From Candidatus Poseidonia sp. (GTDB taxonomy: Archaea > Thermoplasmatota > Poseidoniia > Poseidoniales > Poseidoniaceae): a stretch of DNA of 35,076 nt. Positions within the stretch are counted from its first letter, which is position 1. Each line of letters begins with the position of its first letter. Made by a program: the position numbers and the translations under genes. This document shows, piece by piece, positions 1-8,192 of the stretch. The notes beneath the pieces are model-generated. The model did not search any database. It was not told the DNA's origin and saw nothing but the letters and a program-made list of their open reading frames with translations. The stretch is from contig JAURDA010000015.1 in NCBI GenBank assembly GCA_030828165.1, positions 1 through 35,076 of the forward strand. The letters run 5' to 3'.

Positions 1-333
1 TGGCGCCTGCCTGCACCTCAAATCATGATCGAAGGTTCCAACACGATTTTTCGTAATTTCAACGAGGTGGTCTCGATGATGGACCGAGATGAAAATCATG
101 TCTACCAGTTCATCCTCAACGAATTGGGGACCTCCGGTTCGCGAGACGGACCACGTGCCCGTTTCAAGGGTCGAATTCCACCAAAGCGAATCAAGGGAAC
201 CATCGCCAACTACGTCAACACCTACATCAAGTGCAGTCAATGCTCGGCTCCCGATACGCACTTCATCAAGGAAGACCGGACAACCTTGCTCAAGTGCCAG
301 GCTTGCGGTGCAACACGCCCCGTCAAACTTTGA
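1..333 (+). CDS. Translation initiation factor aIF2 beta subunit, 3' part (5' end outside window)
   Basis: The frame is open from base 1, and the residues before the first ATG (WRLPAPQIMIEG) already match the family, so the gene starts left of the window. What remains is the core alpha/beta domain (NF.EV...DR...H) and the C-terminal zinc ribbon, with Cys pairs in CSQC and CQAC and the typical ending CGATRPVKL. In archaea aIF2-beta joins the alpha and gamma subunits in the GTP-dependent complex that brings initiator Met-tRNA to the small ribosomal subunit. Its stop codon lies 2 bp from the stop of the convergent ferredoxin gene. Identification is confident; only the start is unknown. Confidence 0.93.
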   Translation, partial: WRLPAPQIMIEGSNTIFRNFNEVVSMMDRDENHVYQFILNELGTSGSRDGPRARFKGRIPPKRIKGTIANYVNTYIKCSQCSAPDTHFIKEDRTTLLKCQACGATRPVKL

Positions 334-335
334 GT

Positions 336-674
336 TCAATCCATGACCAGCGTTTTGGTCGTATCGATCTCACCGGTCTTGAGATGGTGGAGGAGGGCTT
401 CAAGCGTATCTTCATCGCTGAGCGAATACCAGGTGCCTTCCGGGTAAACAACACATGTAGGTCCGTACTCACAGTGGTCGAGGCAACCTGCTTTTTGAAT
501 CCGGACGGAGGCGACGCCCTCCTCTTTCACCGCTCTTTTCAACGATTTCAAGAGGTCAAGGCTCCCTTTTGGGAAACACGAAGGCCGGGATGCCCCCTCG
601 GCTCGCTCGTGACCGCAGACGAACGCGTGCCGCTCAAATCCCGATTCGGTACGACCTTTGGGGTCCTTGGTCAT
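336..674 (-). CDS. Thioredoxin-fold [2Fe-2S] ferredoxin
   Basis: This 112-residue protein has the cysteine spacing of thioredoxin-like [2Fe-2S] ferredoxins (NuoE C-terminal / Aquifex Fd4 type): C20 in FVCGHER, C33 in RPSC, then C64 and C68 in GCLDHC, followed by the characteristic GP..VVYPEGTWY. It should be a soluble cytoplasmic one-electron carrier; the partner is unknown. Its ATG overlaps the stop codon of the upstream pterin dehydratase (ATGA), so it is the last gene of a three-gene minus-strand operon. Family assignment rests on motif recognition and is fairly sure. A role specific to this operon cannot be read from the sequence. Confidence 0.85.
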   Translation of the reverse strand: MTKDPKGRTESGFERHAFVCGHERAEGASRPSCFPKGSLDLLKSLKRAVKEEGVASVRIQKAGCLDHCEYGPTCVVYPEGTWYSLSDEDTLEALLHHLKTGEIDTTKTLVMD

Positions 675-925
675 GCCCCTGCCTCCATCTCGTTGATGGC
701 TTGAGCGAGGTCGATATCCCGTTGCGTGATGCTTTGGGTGTCATGGCTGAACGTTTCAACCACAGCATAACCCCATCCAAAGTGCAATTCTGCGTGATGG
801 TTCAAGGCGTTGCAAAGGTCGCTTACTCGGTCAATGAAGGCTTTTGCTTCGTCGAAATTCGGAAAGGCAAATTCCCGCATGAGGCGGCCTTCGATGACGC
901 TCCAGTTCTCTGGGGCGTTCAGCAT
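671..925 (-). CDS. Pterin-4-alpha-carbinolamine dehydratase (PCD/PhhB family)
   Basis: An 84-residue protein close to the usual PCD length. It shows the family pattern of an N-terminal W..IEG.L.R.F.F segment, the histidine pair HHAELHFGW, then the distal His in FSHDTQSIT and the helix RDIDLAQAI. The family dehydrates 4a-hydroxytetrahydropterin after aromatic amino acid hydroxylation; in organisms without such hydroxylases a molybdopterin-related or other pterin role has been proposed. No hydroxylase is visible in the window. It begins 1 bp after the stop of the upstream gene and overlaps the ferredoxin start by 4 bp, so the three are probably cotranscribed. Confidence 0.85.
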   Translation of the reverse strand: MLNAPENWSVIEGRLMREFAFPNFDEAKAFIDRVSDLCNALNHHAELHFGWGYAVVETFSHDTQSITQRDIDLAQAINEMEAGA

Positions 926-926
926 C

Positions 927-1367
927 TCACCCCCAAAGGTGTGAGTCGTCGTTGCCCGTGGTCTCCTTTTCGACCTTCTCGTGAAGTTTTGAGCGGCGCT
1001 TCATGTCCTCGCGCTCGAAGGCCAGCAGTTCCTTGTCATCGATGTAGGCTGGCCTGGTGTGAGCGATCAGTTGGACGCGCACGATGACCTCTCTTGAGAT
1101 GAAGTGGCTCTGCCCGTCTTCGTCCAAAATTTCGAGGCTGCTCTTGCCGCTCGCAATAAGTCGGCCTCGCAGTGTAGCATCTTCCGGGTTTGCAAAGGCT
1201 TGAACGTTCATCAGGATTTCAACGAAATCGTCCCGGCGAAGGCCTTGGCGACGTTCGAGAAGGTCTCCGTTGTGAACCGGGTTCAATCCTTCGAGTTCTG
1301 GACTGCCCATGTCTTTCCACATCGGTTTCGCCCAGTCAGGCAAGGTGACGGTTCCTTTCTTCGCCAT
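927..1367 (-). CDS. Conserved-looking hypothetical protein
   Basis: I do not recognise this family. The frame extends upstream to 1505, but that part overlaps the start of the divergent NOG1 gene and has unlikely composition, so I chose the ATG at 1367 (MAKKGTVTLPDWAKPMWK), giving 146 residues. The protein is soluble and charged, with no signal peptide, membrane segment or cysteine motif. A central segment (DDFVEILMNVQAF, then TLRGRLIASGKSSLEI) looks like a small alpha/beta fold, and the C-terminal 30 residues are a charged helix (LAFEREDMKRRSKLHEKVEK). It is first in a tight operon with the pterin dehydratase and the ferredoxin. No Shine-Dalgarno or clear TATA box was seen at this start. Confidence 0.6.
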   Translation of the reverse strand: MAKKGTVTLPDWAKPMWKDMGSPELEGLNPVHNGDLLERRQGLRRDDFVEILMNVQAFANPEDATLRGRLIASGKSSLEILDEDGQSHFISREVIVRVQLIAHTRPAYIDDKELLAFEREDMKRRSKLHEKVEKETTGNDDSHLWG

Positions 1368-1477
1368 GTTTGATGGAACCGGCGAGCGTACTTGAACCTC
1401 CCCTTTGCCGAAGAGAAGCGGTCTGTGACGGATGACTTCTTTTAGGGGTGAGGTCGGGGTGGGGATGAGGTCTCTGC

Positions 1478-2593
1478 ATGAACGTCTCCTGGCGAACGCT
1501 AGCAACGGTTTTGTTGGCGGACGAGGTCCTCGACAAAGCGTTCTCTCGGGCCAAAAAAGCAGCCGACCGTGTTGACGACCCCGACCGTATTTTCCGTGTC
1601 AGGAAACAAATGACGAGAATGGTCCAAACCGCAGCGGATATCATTGCGACCGAGTTCCAAGACTTGGTCTCGGCTTGGCCTTCTCTCGACCAATCCCCCC
1701 TCTTCGATGTGGCCATGATCGACGCCTGTGTTGGTTGCGACGAATACCGAAAGAACCTCGCCACCCTGCAGTGGGCCGCAGGCCAAGTGCAGAGAATCGC
1801 CTCGCAAAATGCGAAGAAAATCATCCGGACAGGACGAACCGACTTGATGCACGAAGCTCGGCGAGAGGCGTATGGACGCATCTCGTCCATCATGCGCCAG
1901 GTTGGGCCGGCCCTTGATTGGTTGAGTGAGGCTCGTGAAACGCTCAAGCGGTTGCCGAAAATTGACCCGGTTCTTCCTTGCATCGTGGTTTGTGGTGCTC
2001 CGAACGTTGGAAAATCAGCCTTCATTTCGGCGTTGAGCACCGGAAAAATGGAAGTGAACCACTACCCTTTCACCACCAAACAAATTCACGTCGGCCATTT
2101 CACCCATCGCCGTTTGCCACATCAAATGGTGGACACACCCGGGCTCCTTGACCGTCCGATGGAGGAGCGAAACCACATCGAAATGCAGGCCCTTGCTGCT
2201 CTGGAGCACATCGGGTCCTTGGTCCTGTTTTTGATGGATGAAAGCGAATCCTGCGGTACGCCAATCAGCGAGCAGATGAACCTGCTCGAAGAGGTGCAAA
2301 CCCTCCTCCCCGAAACCAAGTTGATGATGGTGAGCTCAAAAGCCGACCTGCTCAACCCGCTTCCGCCCATGTGGGACGAGGTCGTTGATGCCGAGGCTGA
2401 GTGGCGGGCGAGCGGCTCAAAGGGAGAACCGGAGTTGCCGTTGCTTCTCGATCCCTCGGGTAGGGTGTGCATTTCCGCCACCGAAAACGTGGGTTTGGAC
2501 GCCATGCGTTTGGAAATTGTCCGGCAGGTCAAAGCCGCCCGGCCAACCAACCCGATGGAACTCCCGGAAGGTTGGTATCGTCAAGATATCTGA
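1478..2593 (+). CDS. NOG1-family GTPase
   Basis: A 371-residue protein with an N-terminal helical domain of about 160 residues followed by a GTPase domain: G1 GAPNVGKS at 173-180, G2 in the PFTTK segment, G3 DTPGLLD from residue 219, G4 as SKAD at 287-290 and a G5-like SATE later. The N-terminal bundle plus this G domain is the NOG1 arrangement; eukaryotic NOG1 acts in large ribosomal subunit maturation, and the archaeal version is presumed to act on the 50S subunit. The ATG is preceded by GATGAGG with 7-nt spacing. Its TGA is immediately next to the argS stop codon with no base between. Confidence 0.88.
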   Translation: MNVSWRTLATVLLADEVLDKAFSRAKKAADRVDDPDRIFRVRKQMTRMVQTAADIIATEFQDLVSAWPSLDQSPLFDVAMIDACVGCDEYRKNLATLQWAAGQVQRIASQNAKKIIRTGRTDLMHEARREAYGRISSIMRQVGPALDWLSEARETLKRLPKIDPVLPCIVVCGAPNVGKSAFISALSTGKMEVNHYPFTTKQIHVGHFTHRRLPHQMVDTPGLLDRPMEERNHIEMQALAALEHIGSLVLFLMDESESCGTPISEQMNLLEEVQTLLPETKLMMVSSKADLLNPLPPMWDEVVDAEAEWRASGSKGEPELPLLLDPSGRVCISATENVGLDAMRLEIVRQVKAARPTNPMELPEGWYRQDI

Positions 2594-4351
2594 TCACATC
2601 GTTTCCAGCCGCTGAATCCCCAAGGCTTCCATGCCGCTGTTGAGGGTTGAACGTGCGAGTTCAGAGACGGCGAAATAGAAACCGTTGACCTCATCTCCAT
2701 CAAGGATATGACAGTCTCTATAGAATCCATTGTACGCATTGGAGAGCTGCAATATATACTCTGCGAAGAGGTGGGGGCGATGTTCGCGAATGACTTTCTC
2801 AAGACAATCGTCGTGGACAGCAAGCGTTCGCAGGAGTTGAATCAACCCGTCAGGCATGTTGGCATCGATGGTGAATTCTGGCGCTTGTGGGTTTGCCCCG
2901 AGGTGCTGCTCGACGTTTCGAAGAATGGAGCATGCCCGGGTGTGGCTGTACATGACGAAGGGTGCGGAGCCCGCCTCAAAACTGAGTGCGTCTTCCCACC
3001 TGAAGGTGAAGCCTTTCTCGGGGCTGACATTGACGATGTTGAAGCGGACCGCTGAAGTTCCCACGGCCTCAGCGATGGTCGCCACGGATTCCTCGTCGTA
3101 CTCGGGTCGGCGTTCGCTCACCACGTTAGCGGCCTGAGCCTTGGCCTCCTCAAGCAGGTCGTCCATGAACACCACGTTGCCTTGACGGGTTGACATCTTG
3201 CCTTCGGGGAGTTTGATGAACGAGTAGAACATCACTTCCGGTCGGGGTTCGCCCAGTTCTTCGAGCGTCAACCCCACCTGTTGGGCTTGCAATTTGTGGT
3301 CTTCACCGAGCACGTTGATGAGTTCGTTGCTCTGGGTCCATTTCCACCGATGATAGGCGATGTCCCTTGTGGCGTAAAGCGACGATCCGTCGCCTCTTCG
3401 GTAGAAAAACTCGGTTTTGCCCTTCAGCCCCCGCTCGCCCAAATCAAGGTACTGTGCACCGTTCTCAGCATGGCCGTTGATGGCCAAGGCCCCCAATTCG
3501 TCCATCAGGGAGGCGACATCGCCGTTGGTCACAAAAACCGATTCTTTGGTGAACCGGTCGTAGGTAATGCCGAGGCGCCCAAGGGTGGCGAGCATCCCGT
3601 CGAGAACGGGTTGATAGGCCGCTTCAAACGATTCGAGCACGGCTTCATCACCGTTTTCACTCGCATGAACCAACGCTCCAATGGCTTTCTCAATCTCGGG
3701 AGATTGTTCGCTTTCCTTCCTGAGGAGTTGTGCGGCCTGATACCATCGGACGCGTTGGTGGTCGGGCTTGCTTGCCCAAAGCGGGTTGGGGGCTTCTCGT
3801 CCTTCGAGCAGGGCTTCGACATCATCCCGACTAAGAGCGTTCAATGCCCACGCCAGAACGGCGACTTGCTTCCCCATGTCATCCACGTAATATTCAGCCG
3901 TCACTTCGTTGCCCCACAACCGGTGCAGGCGAACCAAGGTGTCACCGAGAATGGCGTTTCTTGCCCGCCCGACGTGAAAGGGTCCGTTGGGGTTTGCCGA
4001 CGTGTGTTCGATCAAGACGCTTCGTTTTGCTTTCTCCATGCCGTTGTCAACGCCAACCGATAGCAGGTGGTTGGCGAGCCAAACAGGATTGACTCGGATG
4101 TTGAGATAACCGTTCACGGCGTTGATATCGCCGATGCTTTCGTGATTCTCCATCGCTGCGCGAAGTTCTTCGGCGATGCTGACCGGCGATTTCTTCAAGG
4201 CTTTTGCAAACGGAAAGCAGGGAAGAGTCAAGTCACCCTGGTCGGCTTCTCGTGCAGGTTGAAGCAGGCTCTTGACGAGGTCAGCGTCGCCTCCAATGGC
4301 TTCCAAAGCGGCCTCCACCCTTGAGATGACGTTGGTTTTGAGCAGTTCCAT
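2594..4351 (-). CDS. argS: Arginyl-tRNA synthetase
   Basis: A 585-residue class I synthetase charging tRNA-Arg. It has an N-terminal Add1-like domain (1-100) and the ATP-binding HIGH-type motif written as HVGR at 126-129 within SANPNGPFHVGRARNAILGD. The second signature is KMSTRQGN, and a C-terminal DALR anticodon-binding helix bundle ends near EALGIQRLETM. HVGR in place of HIGH is, as I recall, normal for a group of archaeal ArgRS, so it is not a defect. It lies 9 bp downstream of aRF1 on the same strand and is probably cotranscribed, coupling tRNA charging and termination genes. Confidence 0.95.
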   Translation of the reverse strand: MELLKTNVISRVEAALEAIGGDADLVKSLLQPAREADQGDLTLPCFPFAKALKKSPVSIAEELRAAMENHESIGDINAVNGYLNIRVNPVWLANHLLSVGVDNGMEKAKRSVLIEHTSANPNGPFHVGRARNAILGDTLVRLHRLWGNEVTAEYYVDDMGKQVAVLAWALNALSRDDVEALLEGREAPNPLWASKPDHQRVRWYQAAQLLRKESEQSPEIEKAIGALVHASENGDEAVLESFEAAYQPVLDGMLATLGRLGITYDRFTKESVFVTNGDVASLMDELGALAINGHAENGAQYLDLGERGLKGKTEFFYRRGDGSSLYATRDIAYHRWKWTQSNELINVLGEDHKLQAQQVGLTLEELGEPRPEVMFYSFIKLPEGKMSTRQGNVVFMDDLLEEAKAQAANVVSERRPEYDEESVATIAEAVGTSAVRFNIVNVSPEKGFTFRWEDALSFEAGSAPFVMYSHTRACSILRNVEQHLGANPQAPEFTIDANMPDGLIQLLRTLAVHDDCLEKVIREHRPHLFAEYILQLSNAYNGFYRDCHILDGDEVNGFYFAVSELARSTLNSGMEALGIQRLETM

Positions 4352-4360
4352 CGTACCACC

Positions 4361-5620
4361 TCACATCAACGGGTATCGGAGAATGGCGGCCAAGCCACCG
4401 AAACCCTGAATCAGTTGCGAACCTTCCTCGGTGTCCACCGAGATGTAGACGACCTCGGTGTTGCTTTCCTCCGCCATCATGGAGAGGGAATCGATGAACG
4501 AGATGCTCGAACGTTCTCGAACGGAATCGTTGGATGCCTCGCAACTCGCACAATCGGGCAGTTCTTGTTGGCGCGTCAAGCGTTCTTCCCAGGAACCGTC
4601 GTCGCCATGACCGCATTTCTTGCATTCCAATTCAACGATGTTCCCACGGAGTCCTTCGGAAAGAAGGAGCGTATCGACCGCACCTTTGCTGAGCGCGTCC
4701 TTGATCATCATCTCGCCGTACGTCGCTTTGGGGTGCGTTCGAATCAGTTCGGTTAGGAAACGGTTCATGATTTGCCGCTCGGCATCAAGTTCAATCTCGC
4801 CCATGAGTTGGCCTGCGTTTTCGACCAGTTCCCGAACACCGGATTCGTTGGAATAGCCGACGTCAAAGGTTGTTTTTGCAATTTTTTTGGCGATTTCGTG
4901 GTGGAAATACTCGTTTTTGACCACGAAATCCTTCGTTGCACCGGGACCCCCGATGATGACGGCCTGGATGTGCTCCAAATTCGGTAACCAATACGCCGAG
5001 GCGTGCTCGGTGGCTCGCTTGAAGAAATTGTGGGCCGCCTCCTCGATGAGTCGCTCGAACCGCTGGGCGGATTGACCACCTTGCCGGTGTTTGCCCATGA
5101 TGTTGGAGACAAGGTGTTCTTGGACGTGAATTCGCTTCCCCGAGGCAATGCCGTAGGCGGCTTCGGAGCGGTCGATCACAAACAAAGCATACGATTTTTT
5201 GTCAACCAACATGTCCTCTAGTTGCGTCAATTCAAACCTCGAGTCGCATCGGTATCTGAAGGAGATCAAGGGTTGAGGCGGGTCTTGAACCACGATGTTA
5301 ACCATTCGGGATTTGTTGTTGCCGATAATGATGGAACCGACAAAAATTGCAAGTCCGTTTTCCCCCGGCGTTTTGAAGCGAGAAAGGGTCGAAATGGCCG
5401 ACTCAATCGCACCTTGAACGTTCTTTCGGGTGCCTTTTGACTTGATGTTGGCCGCTTGTCCGTGTTCGTTTTGGAGCATGGACCTTGCGTCCGATATCTG
5501 TCGGTCGGGAGGGATGATCAGCGTCACAAGTTCGGTTCCAAACCCTTTCATTTCCCGCAGTTCTTCGAGGGCAAGTTTCAGCCGCATGCGGCGTGCAGAT
5601 ACTTTTGCATCATCTGCCAT
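4361..5620 (-). CDS. prf1: Peptide chain release factor aRF1
   Basis: A 419-residue archaeal/eukaryotic class I release factor that reads all three stop codons and triggers peptide hydrolysis on the ribosome. Domain 1 carries the stop-codon recognition motifs NIKS (58-61) and YRCDSRF (Y123 to F129). Domain 2 has the catalytic GGQ at 181-183 in GKHRQGGQSAQRF. Domain 3 contains a small zinc-binding insert with CKKC and CASC near residues 330-365, also present in many archaeal aRF1 proteins. The length is typical. It is first in an operon with argS and divergent from UMP kinase. No convincing TATA box or Shine-Dalgarno site lies before the ATG. Confidence 0.95.
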   Translation of the reverse strand: MADDAKVSARRMRLKLALEELREMKGFGTELVTLIIPPDRQISDARSMLQNEHGQAANIKSKGTRKNVQGAIESAISTLSRFKTPGENGLAIFVGSIIIGNNKSRMVNIVVQDPPQPLISFRYRCDSRFELTQLEDMLVDKKSYALFVIDRSEAAYGIASGKRIHVQEHLVSNIMGKHRQGGQSAQRFERLIEEAAHNFFKRATEHASAYWLPNLEHIQAVIIGGPGATKDFVVKNEYFHHEIAKKIAKTTFDVGYSNESGVRELVENAGQLMGEIELDAERQIMNRFLTELIRTHPKATYGEMMIKDALSKGAVDTLLLSEGLRGNIVELECKKCGHGDDGSWEERLTRQQELPDCASCEASNDSVRERSSISFIDSLSMMAEESNTEVVYISVDTEEGSQLIQGFGGLAAILRYPLM

Positions 5621-5741
5621 GCACTTCCCCCGTCCGCTGGGTCGGGGTGAGGCACTTCAAACCTCGCACACTTTCGCGAATCTTTCCAATGTGCGTTTTG
5701 GCGGGGATAGGATGAAAACTCGTCCGCGTTGCAATCCGCTC

Positions 5742-6449
5742 ATGAGCACCGTTCATGTCGTCGCCCTTGGGGGGAGTCTGCTCCGTCCCGAGGAAGCAGC
5801 GGACCGCTCGATGTGGATGGGCCAGTTCCGCCAATTGGTCGTCCACTTGGAGGGGAACGGACGAAAAATCGCCTTTGTGGTGGGCGGCGGTTTGCCTGCC
5901 CGAGAAGGTATCGAACTTGCGAAAGACACCGTGAGGGACCCGCGCCGCTTGGACCAAATCGGCATCGCCGGTACGCGTCTCAACGCCACCGTTCTGCAAC
6001 AGGTGCTGCTCGAAATTGGTTGCGATGTTGCCCCCAACGTCCCCCACACCGTTGATGAGGCTCGGCAAGCCCTCGAATCCCATCATGTGGTGGTCATGGG
6101 GGGGACCGTGCCCGGCCATACGACCGATACCGTGGCGGTTCGCTTGGCAGCGGCCTTGCATGCACGCCACTGCATCATCGCCACCAACGTCTCCCACGTG
6201 TACTCAAAAGACCCCCGCAAGCACGAAGATGCCGAAGCGTTGACCGAATTGACGTTGGCCGAACTCGCTGAGATCACCGGTATCGGGGAGCCGCTTGAAC
6301 CCGGTGCCTCTGCCGTTGTTGACCCTGTTGCCGTTCAAGTTGCAACGGACTCTGGCATGAGTCTCGCTGTGTTGGATGGAAGAGACCTGTCCCGTTTGGA
6401 CCGAGCGCTGGACGGTGAATTGTTTGAAGGGACGCTCATCAAGGCCTGA
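5742..6449 (+). CDS. pyrH: Uridylate (UMP) kinase, archaeal type
   Basis: A 235-residue amino-acid-kinase-fold protein that would phosphorylate UMP to UDP with ATP. Visible family features are the N-terminal VVALGGSLLRP loop, the glycine-rich VVGGGLPARE, DQIGIAGTRLNA, the VMGGTVPGHTTD segment and the nucleotide-binding ATNVSHVYSKDPRKH. I chose the ATG at 5742 because archaeal PyrH proteins begin directly with the first beta strand. An in-frame ATG at 5712 (MKTRPRCNPLM) would add ten residues and cannot be excluded. Longer upstream extensions overlap aRF1 and are rejected. It is followed after 9 bp by a small zinc-ribbon gene, probably in one transcript. Confidence 0.88.
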   Translation: MSTVHVVALGGSLLRPEEAADRSMWMGQFRQLVVHLEGNGRKIAFVVGGGLPAREGIELAKDTVRDPRRLDQIGIAGTRLNATVLQQVLLEIGCDVAPNVPHTVDEARQALESHHVVVMGGTVPGHTTDTVAVRLAAALHARHCIIATNVSHVYSKDPRKHEDAEALTELTLAELAEITGIGEPLEPGASAVVDPVAVQVATDSGMSLAVLDGRDLSRLDRALDGELFEGTLIKA

Positions 6450-6458
6450 GGTGAAACC

Positions 6459-6737
6459 GTGGTTGATGCAAGGAAAGTGAAGGAGATGGCGGCGAAAAAA
6501 GCGAATCAATTCATCGGAAACGTTTCCGGAAAAGTCCCTCCTCACAAACACTGCCGCATCTGCCAAGAACCGATTCCGGTCGCTGCAGACCCACGAGTTT
6601 GCAAACAGCAAACCTGCATCGAACAGAATGAAAAGGACGAAAAGAACCAGAAAACGGTCCGAATCGCCATGTTTGTGTTCTTTGGTTTGTTTGCAATTCC
6701 CTACATTCTCGCCCTCGCAGCGAGGGTCATGGGATGA
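6459..6737 (+). CDS. Small zinc-ribbon protein with C-terminal membrane helix (DUF2116-like)
   Basis: A 92-residue protein starting at GTG, preceded by GAGGTGA. The central part has four cysteines (HCRICQ then VCKQQTC) in the arrangement of small archaeal zinc ribbons of the DUF2116 type. It is followed by a charged helix (EQNEKDEKNQK) and a single membrane helix near the C-terminus (FVFFGLFAIPYILALAARV). It is therefore likely a tail-anchored protein with its zinc ribbon in the cytoplasm. Function is unknown. It follows UMP kinase closely and its stop is 4 bp from the stop of the convergent glycosyltransferase. Confidence 0.75.
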   Translation: MVDARKVKEMAAKKANQFIGNVSGKVPPHKHCRICQEPIPVAADPRVCKQQTCIEQNEKDEKNQKTVRIAMFVFFGLFAIPYILALAARVMG

Positions 6738-6741
6738 CGGA

Positions 6742-7677
6742 TCAGTCCAAGCCAAACTCTCGGACCAGGAGCAAACGAAGGAATCGCTGTGCGCTTTGCA
6801 AAACCAGCCCCGTCGCCATCAACGAGAGTCCGAGCAGGCCGATCCACACAGCGGAGATGCCGTGGCCGATGATGCTGTCAATTTGCAACGTGAATTCTTG
6901 AGCCGTACGCATGCCCATGGCGGCGCTTGCAGCGAGCAGGCCAAAGCCCGGAATGCCAAGAACCAACAAGGGTTTCTTTTGAGAAAGCGACAACATGGCC
7001 CAGGTCATCACCGTGAATCCGTGGGACACGGCAGTGAAATTGGAACCCTTCGGGACATCGTACCGAATGATGGTGGGAATCTCTTGGACACGAAGTTGTT
7101 TTTCGTTGGCATCCTCGAGTAGTTCGAGGGAGAGTTCCATGCCTTCCGAATCAAAGCGGAGCCTTTGGAGCGCTGTTTTTGAGAAGGCACGGAAGCCGGA
7201 TTGGGTGTCCTTGACGCCAAGTTCGCTCGTAAGGTTGGACGCTGCCGTGATGACCTTGATGCCGAGTTTTCGGTACGCCGGCATATCGGTGCCTCCTCCG
7301 CCCTCAACGAAGCGCGAGCCAATGGTGAAATCGGCCTCTCCGGAGAGAATCGGTTCAAGCATTTTCGGAATGTCTTCGGTGTCGTGCTGGCCGTCGGAAT
7401 CAAGCAGCACCAAGGCGTCGACGTCCATCTCCGATGCCTTCAGGAAGAGGGTTTTGAGCGCACCTCCGTAGCCTCGATTGACACGGTGTCGGATGACGGT
7501 TGCACCGCAAGCCTCGGCGATTCGCGCGCTTGCATCGGACGAGCCGTCATCGATGCAAATTACGGCGTCCACGTGGCGCAGGGTGCGGACGACAACTGAG
7601 CCGATGGTCTCCTCTTCGTTGTACATCGGCATGCCTGCGACGATGTACGGTTTCGATGGACCAGTGTCCTGTGACAC
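6742..7677 (-). CDS. Family 2 glycosyltransferase with C-terminal membrane helices (polyprenyl-phosphate hexosyltransferase type)
   Basis: With the GTG start at 7677 the protein has 311 residues. It begins just before the first beta strand (YIVAGMPMYNEEETIG), as usual in this family. The GT-A nucleotide-binding motifs are DDGSSD (43-48) and DSDGQHD (93-99), followed by GSRFVEG and DTQSGFRAF. Two hydrophobic segments near residues 235-257 and 272-292 anchor it in the membrane. It probably moves a sugar from a nucleotide donor to a polyprenyl phosphate, for N-glycosylation or surface glycan. A TATATAG box lies 24 bp upstream of this GTG with no Shine-Dalgarno site, so the mRNA is probably leaderless. 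An alternative ATG at 7812 would add 45 residues and place the TATA box inside the gene. Confidence 0.85.
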   Translation of the reverse strand: MSQDTGPSKPYIVAGMPMYNEEETIGSVVVRTLRHVDAVICIDDGSSDASARIAEACGATVIRHRVNRGYGGALKTLFLKASEMDVDALVLLDSDGQHDTEDIPKMLEPILSGEADFTIGSRFVEGGGGTDMPAYRKLGIKVITAASNLTSELGVKDTQSGFRAFSKTALQRLRFDSEGMELSLELLEDANEKQLRVQEIPTIIRYDVPKGSNFTAVSHGFTVMTWAMLSLSQKKPLLVLGIPGFGLLAASAAMGMRTAQEFTLQIDSIIGHGISAVWIGLLGLSLMATGLVLQSAQRFLRLLLVREFGLD

Positions 7678-7697
7678 GATTTGCCGTCCCCTATGTT

Positions 7698-7704
7698 CTA
7701 TATA
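7698..7704 (-). promoter_or_regulatory. TATA box of the GT2 glycosyltransferase
   Basis: TATATAG on the minus strand, centred 24 bp upstream of the GTG at 7677. This is the distance expected if transcription starts at the start codon. It supports the shorter glycosyltransferase. Confidence 0.6.
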
Positions 7705-7818
7705 TGGGCTTTTGAAAAAGAACGAAGCAAACTCGGAAAGGCCTCCCTGTTGGCCTTGGCCATCAAGAAGGCGTTGTACTTCTCGGTGAGAAGGAAGACG
7801 GGCGCTTGACATGCTGTC

Positions 7819-8067
7819 TCAGTCGTGCAACTGGGTCACGGTGGTGACGGCACGCTCTCCGGAGAGCACTTTTTCAAGCGCCCCCATCGAGATTACCAAC
7901 GGCACGTAGGCTTGGCCGTCGCTGGTCATGTACGTGCTGCAATCGGCAAAGGCAGCCGTGTTGATGGAGAGCTTGAGCGCTCCACCGGCATTGCTTCGAC
8001 GAACGTAGCCCACCAGGATGTTGTTGTCCTGCACTTCGGTTTGGGTTTCGGTTTTCGATTTCTTCAT
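7819..8067 (-). CDS. Small hypothetical protein
   Basis: An 82-residue soluble protein that I do not recognise. It has a charged Lys/Thr/Glu-rich N-terminus, then an apparent beta-rich core (ILVGYVRRS, ALKLSINTAAF, AYVPLVISMGALEKVLSGERAVTTVTQ). The start is well supported: the ATG at 8067 is preceded by GGAGGTGA with ideal spacing, and a TATA-like CATAATC sits about 55 bp upstream, implying a short leader. It is divergent from the epimerase and lies upstream of the glycosyltransferase on the same strand. Its compact size and strong ribosome binding site suggest a genuinely expressed protein. Confidence 0.65.
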   Translation of the reverse strand: MKKSKTETQTEVQDNNILVGYVRRSNAGGALKLSINTAAFADCSTYMTSDGQAYVPLVISMGALEKVLSGERAVTTVTQLHD

Positions 8068-8071
8068 AGAT

Positions 8072-8079
8072 TCACCTCC
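8072..8079 (-). promoter_or_regulatory. Strong Shine-Dalgarno site
   Basis: GGAGGTGA on the minus strand, 4 nt before the ATG at 8067. It is the strongest ribosome binding site seen in the window and contrasts with the leaderless-type starts of neighbouring genes. Confidence 0.7.
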
Positions 8080-8164
8080 TCCGAGGTCCGTTCCTCAGGA
8101 CCCGTGTGGATTCCGTTAACGATTATGAAGCCCATCGTGGTCGTTCGGCGTGGAACCATTTCCC

Positions 8165-8171
8165 TTATAAG
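8165..8171 (+). promoter_or_regulatory. TATA box of the epimerase operon
   Basis: TTATAAG centred 25 bp upstream of the ATG at 8193, with no Shine-Dalgarno site before that ATG. This suggests a leaderless transcript and fixes the epimerase start. Confidence 0.6.
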
Positions 8172-8192
8172 AATGCCTTTGGTGGTTGGTGC

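Noticed and set aside
3966-3977. ArgRS HIGH motif reads HVGR, possible loss of function
   Set aside because: The HVGRARN form is, as I recall, common among archaeal ArgRS, and the KMSTR motif and full length are intact.
5430-5741. N-terminal extension of the UMP kinase frame
   Set aside because: It overlaps the aRF1 coding region on the opposite strand and has no family similarity; a start at 5712 remains possible.
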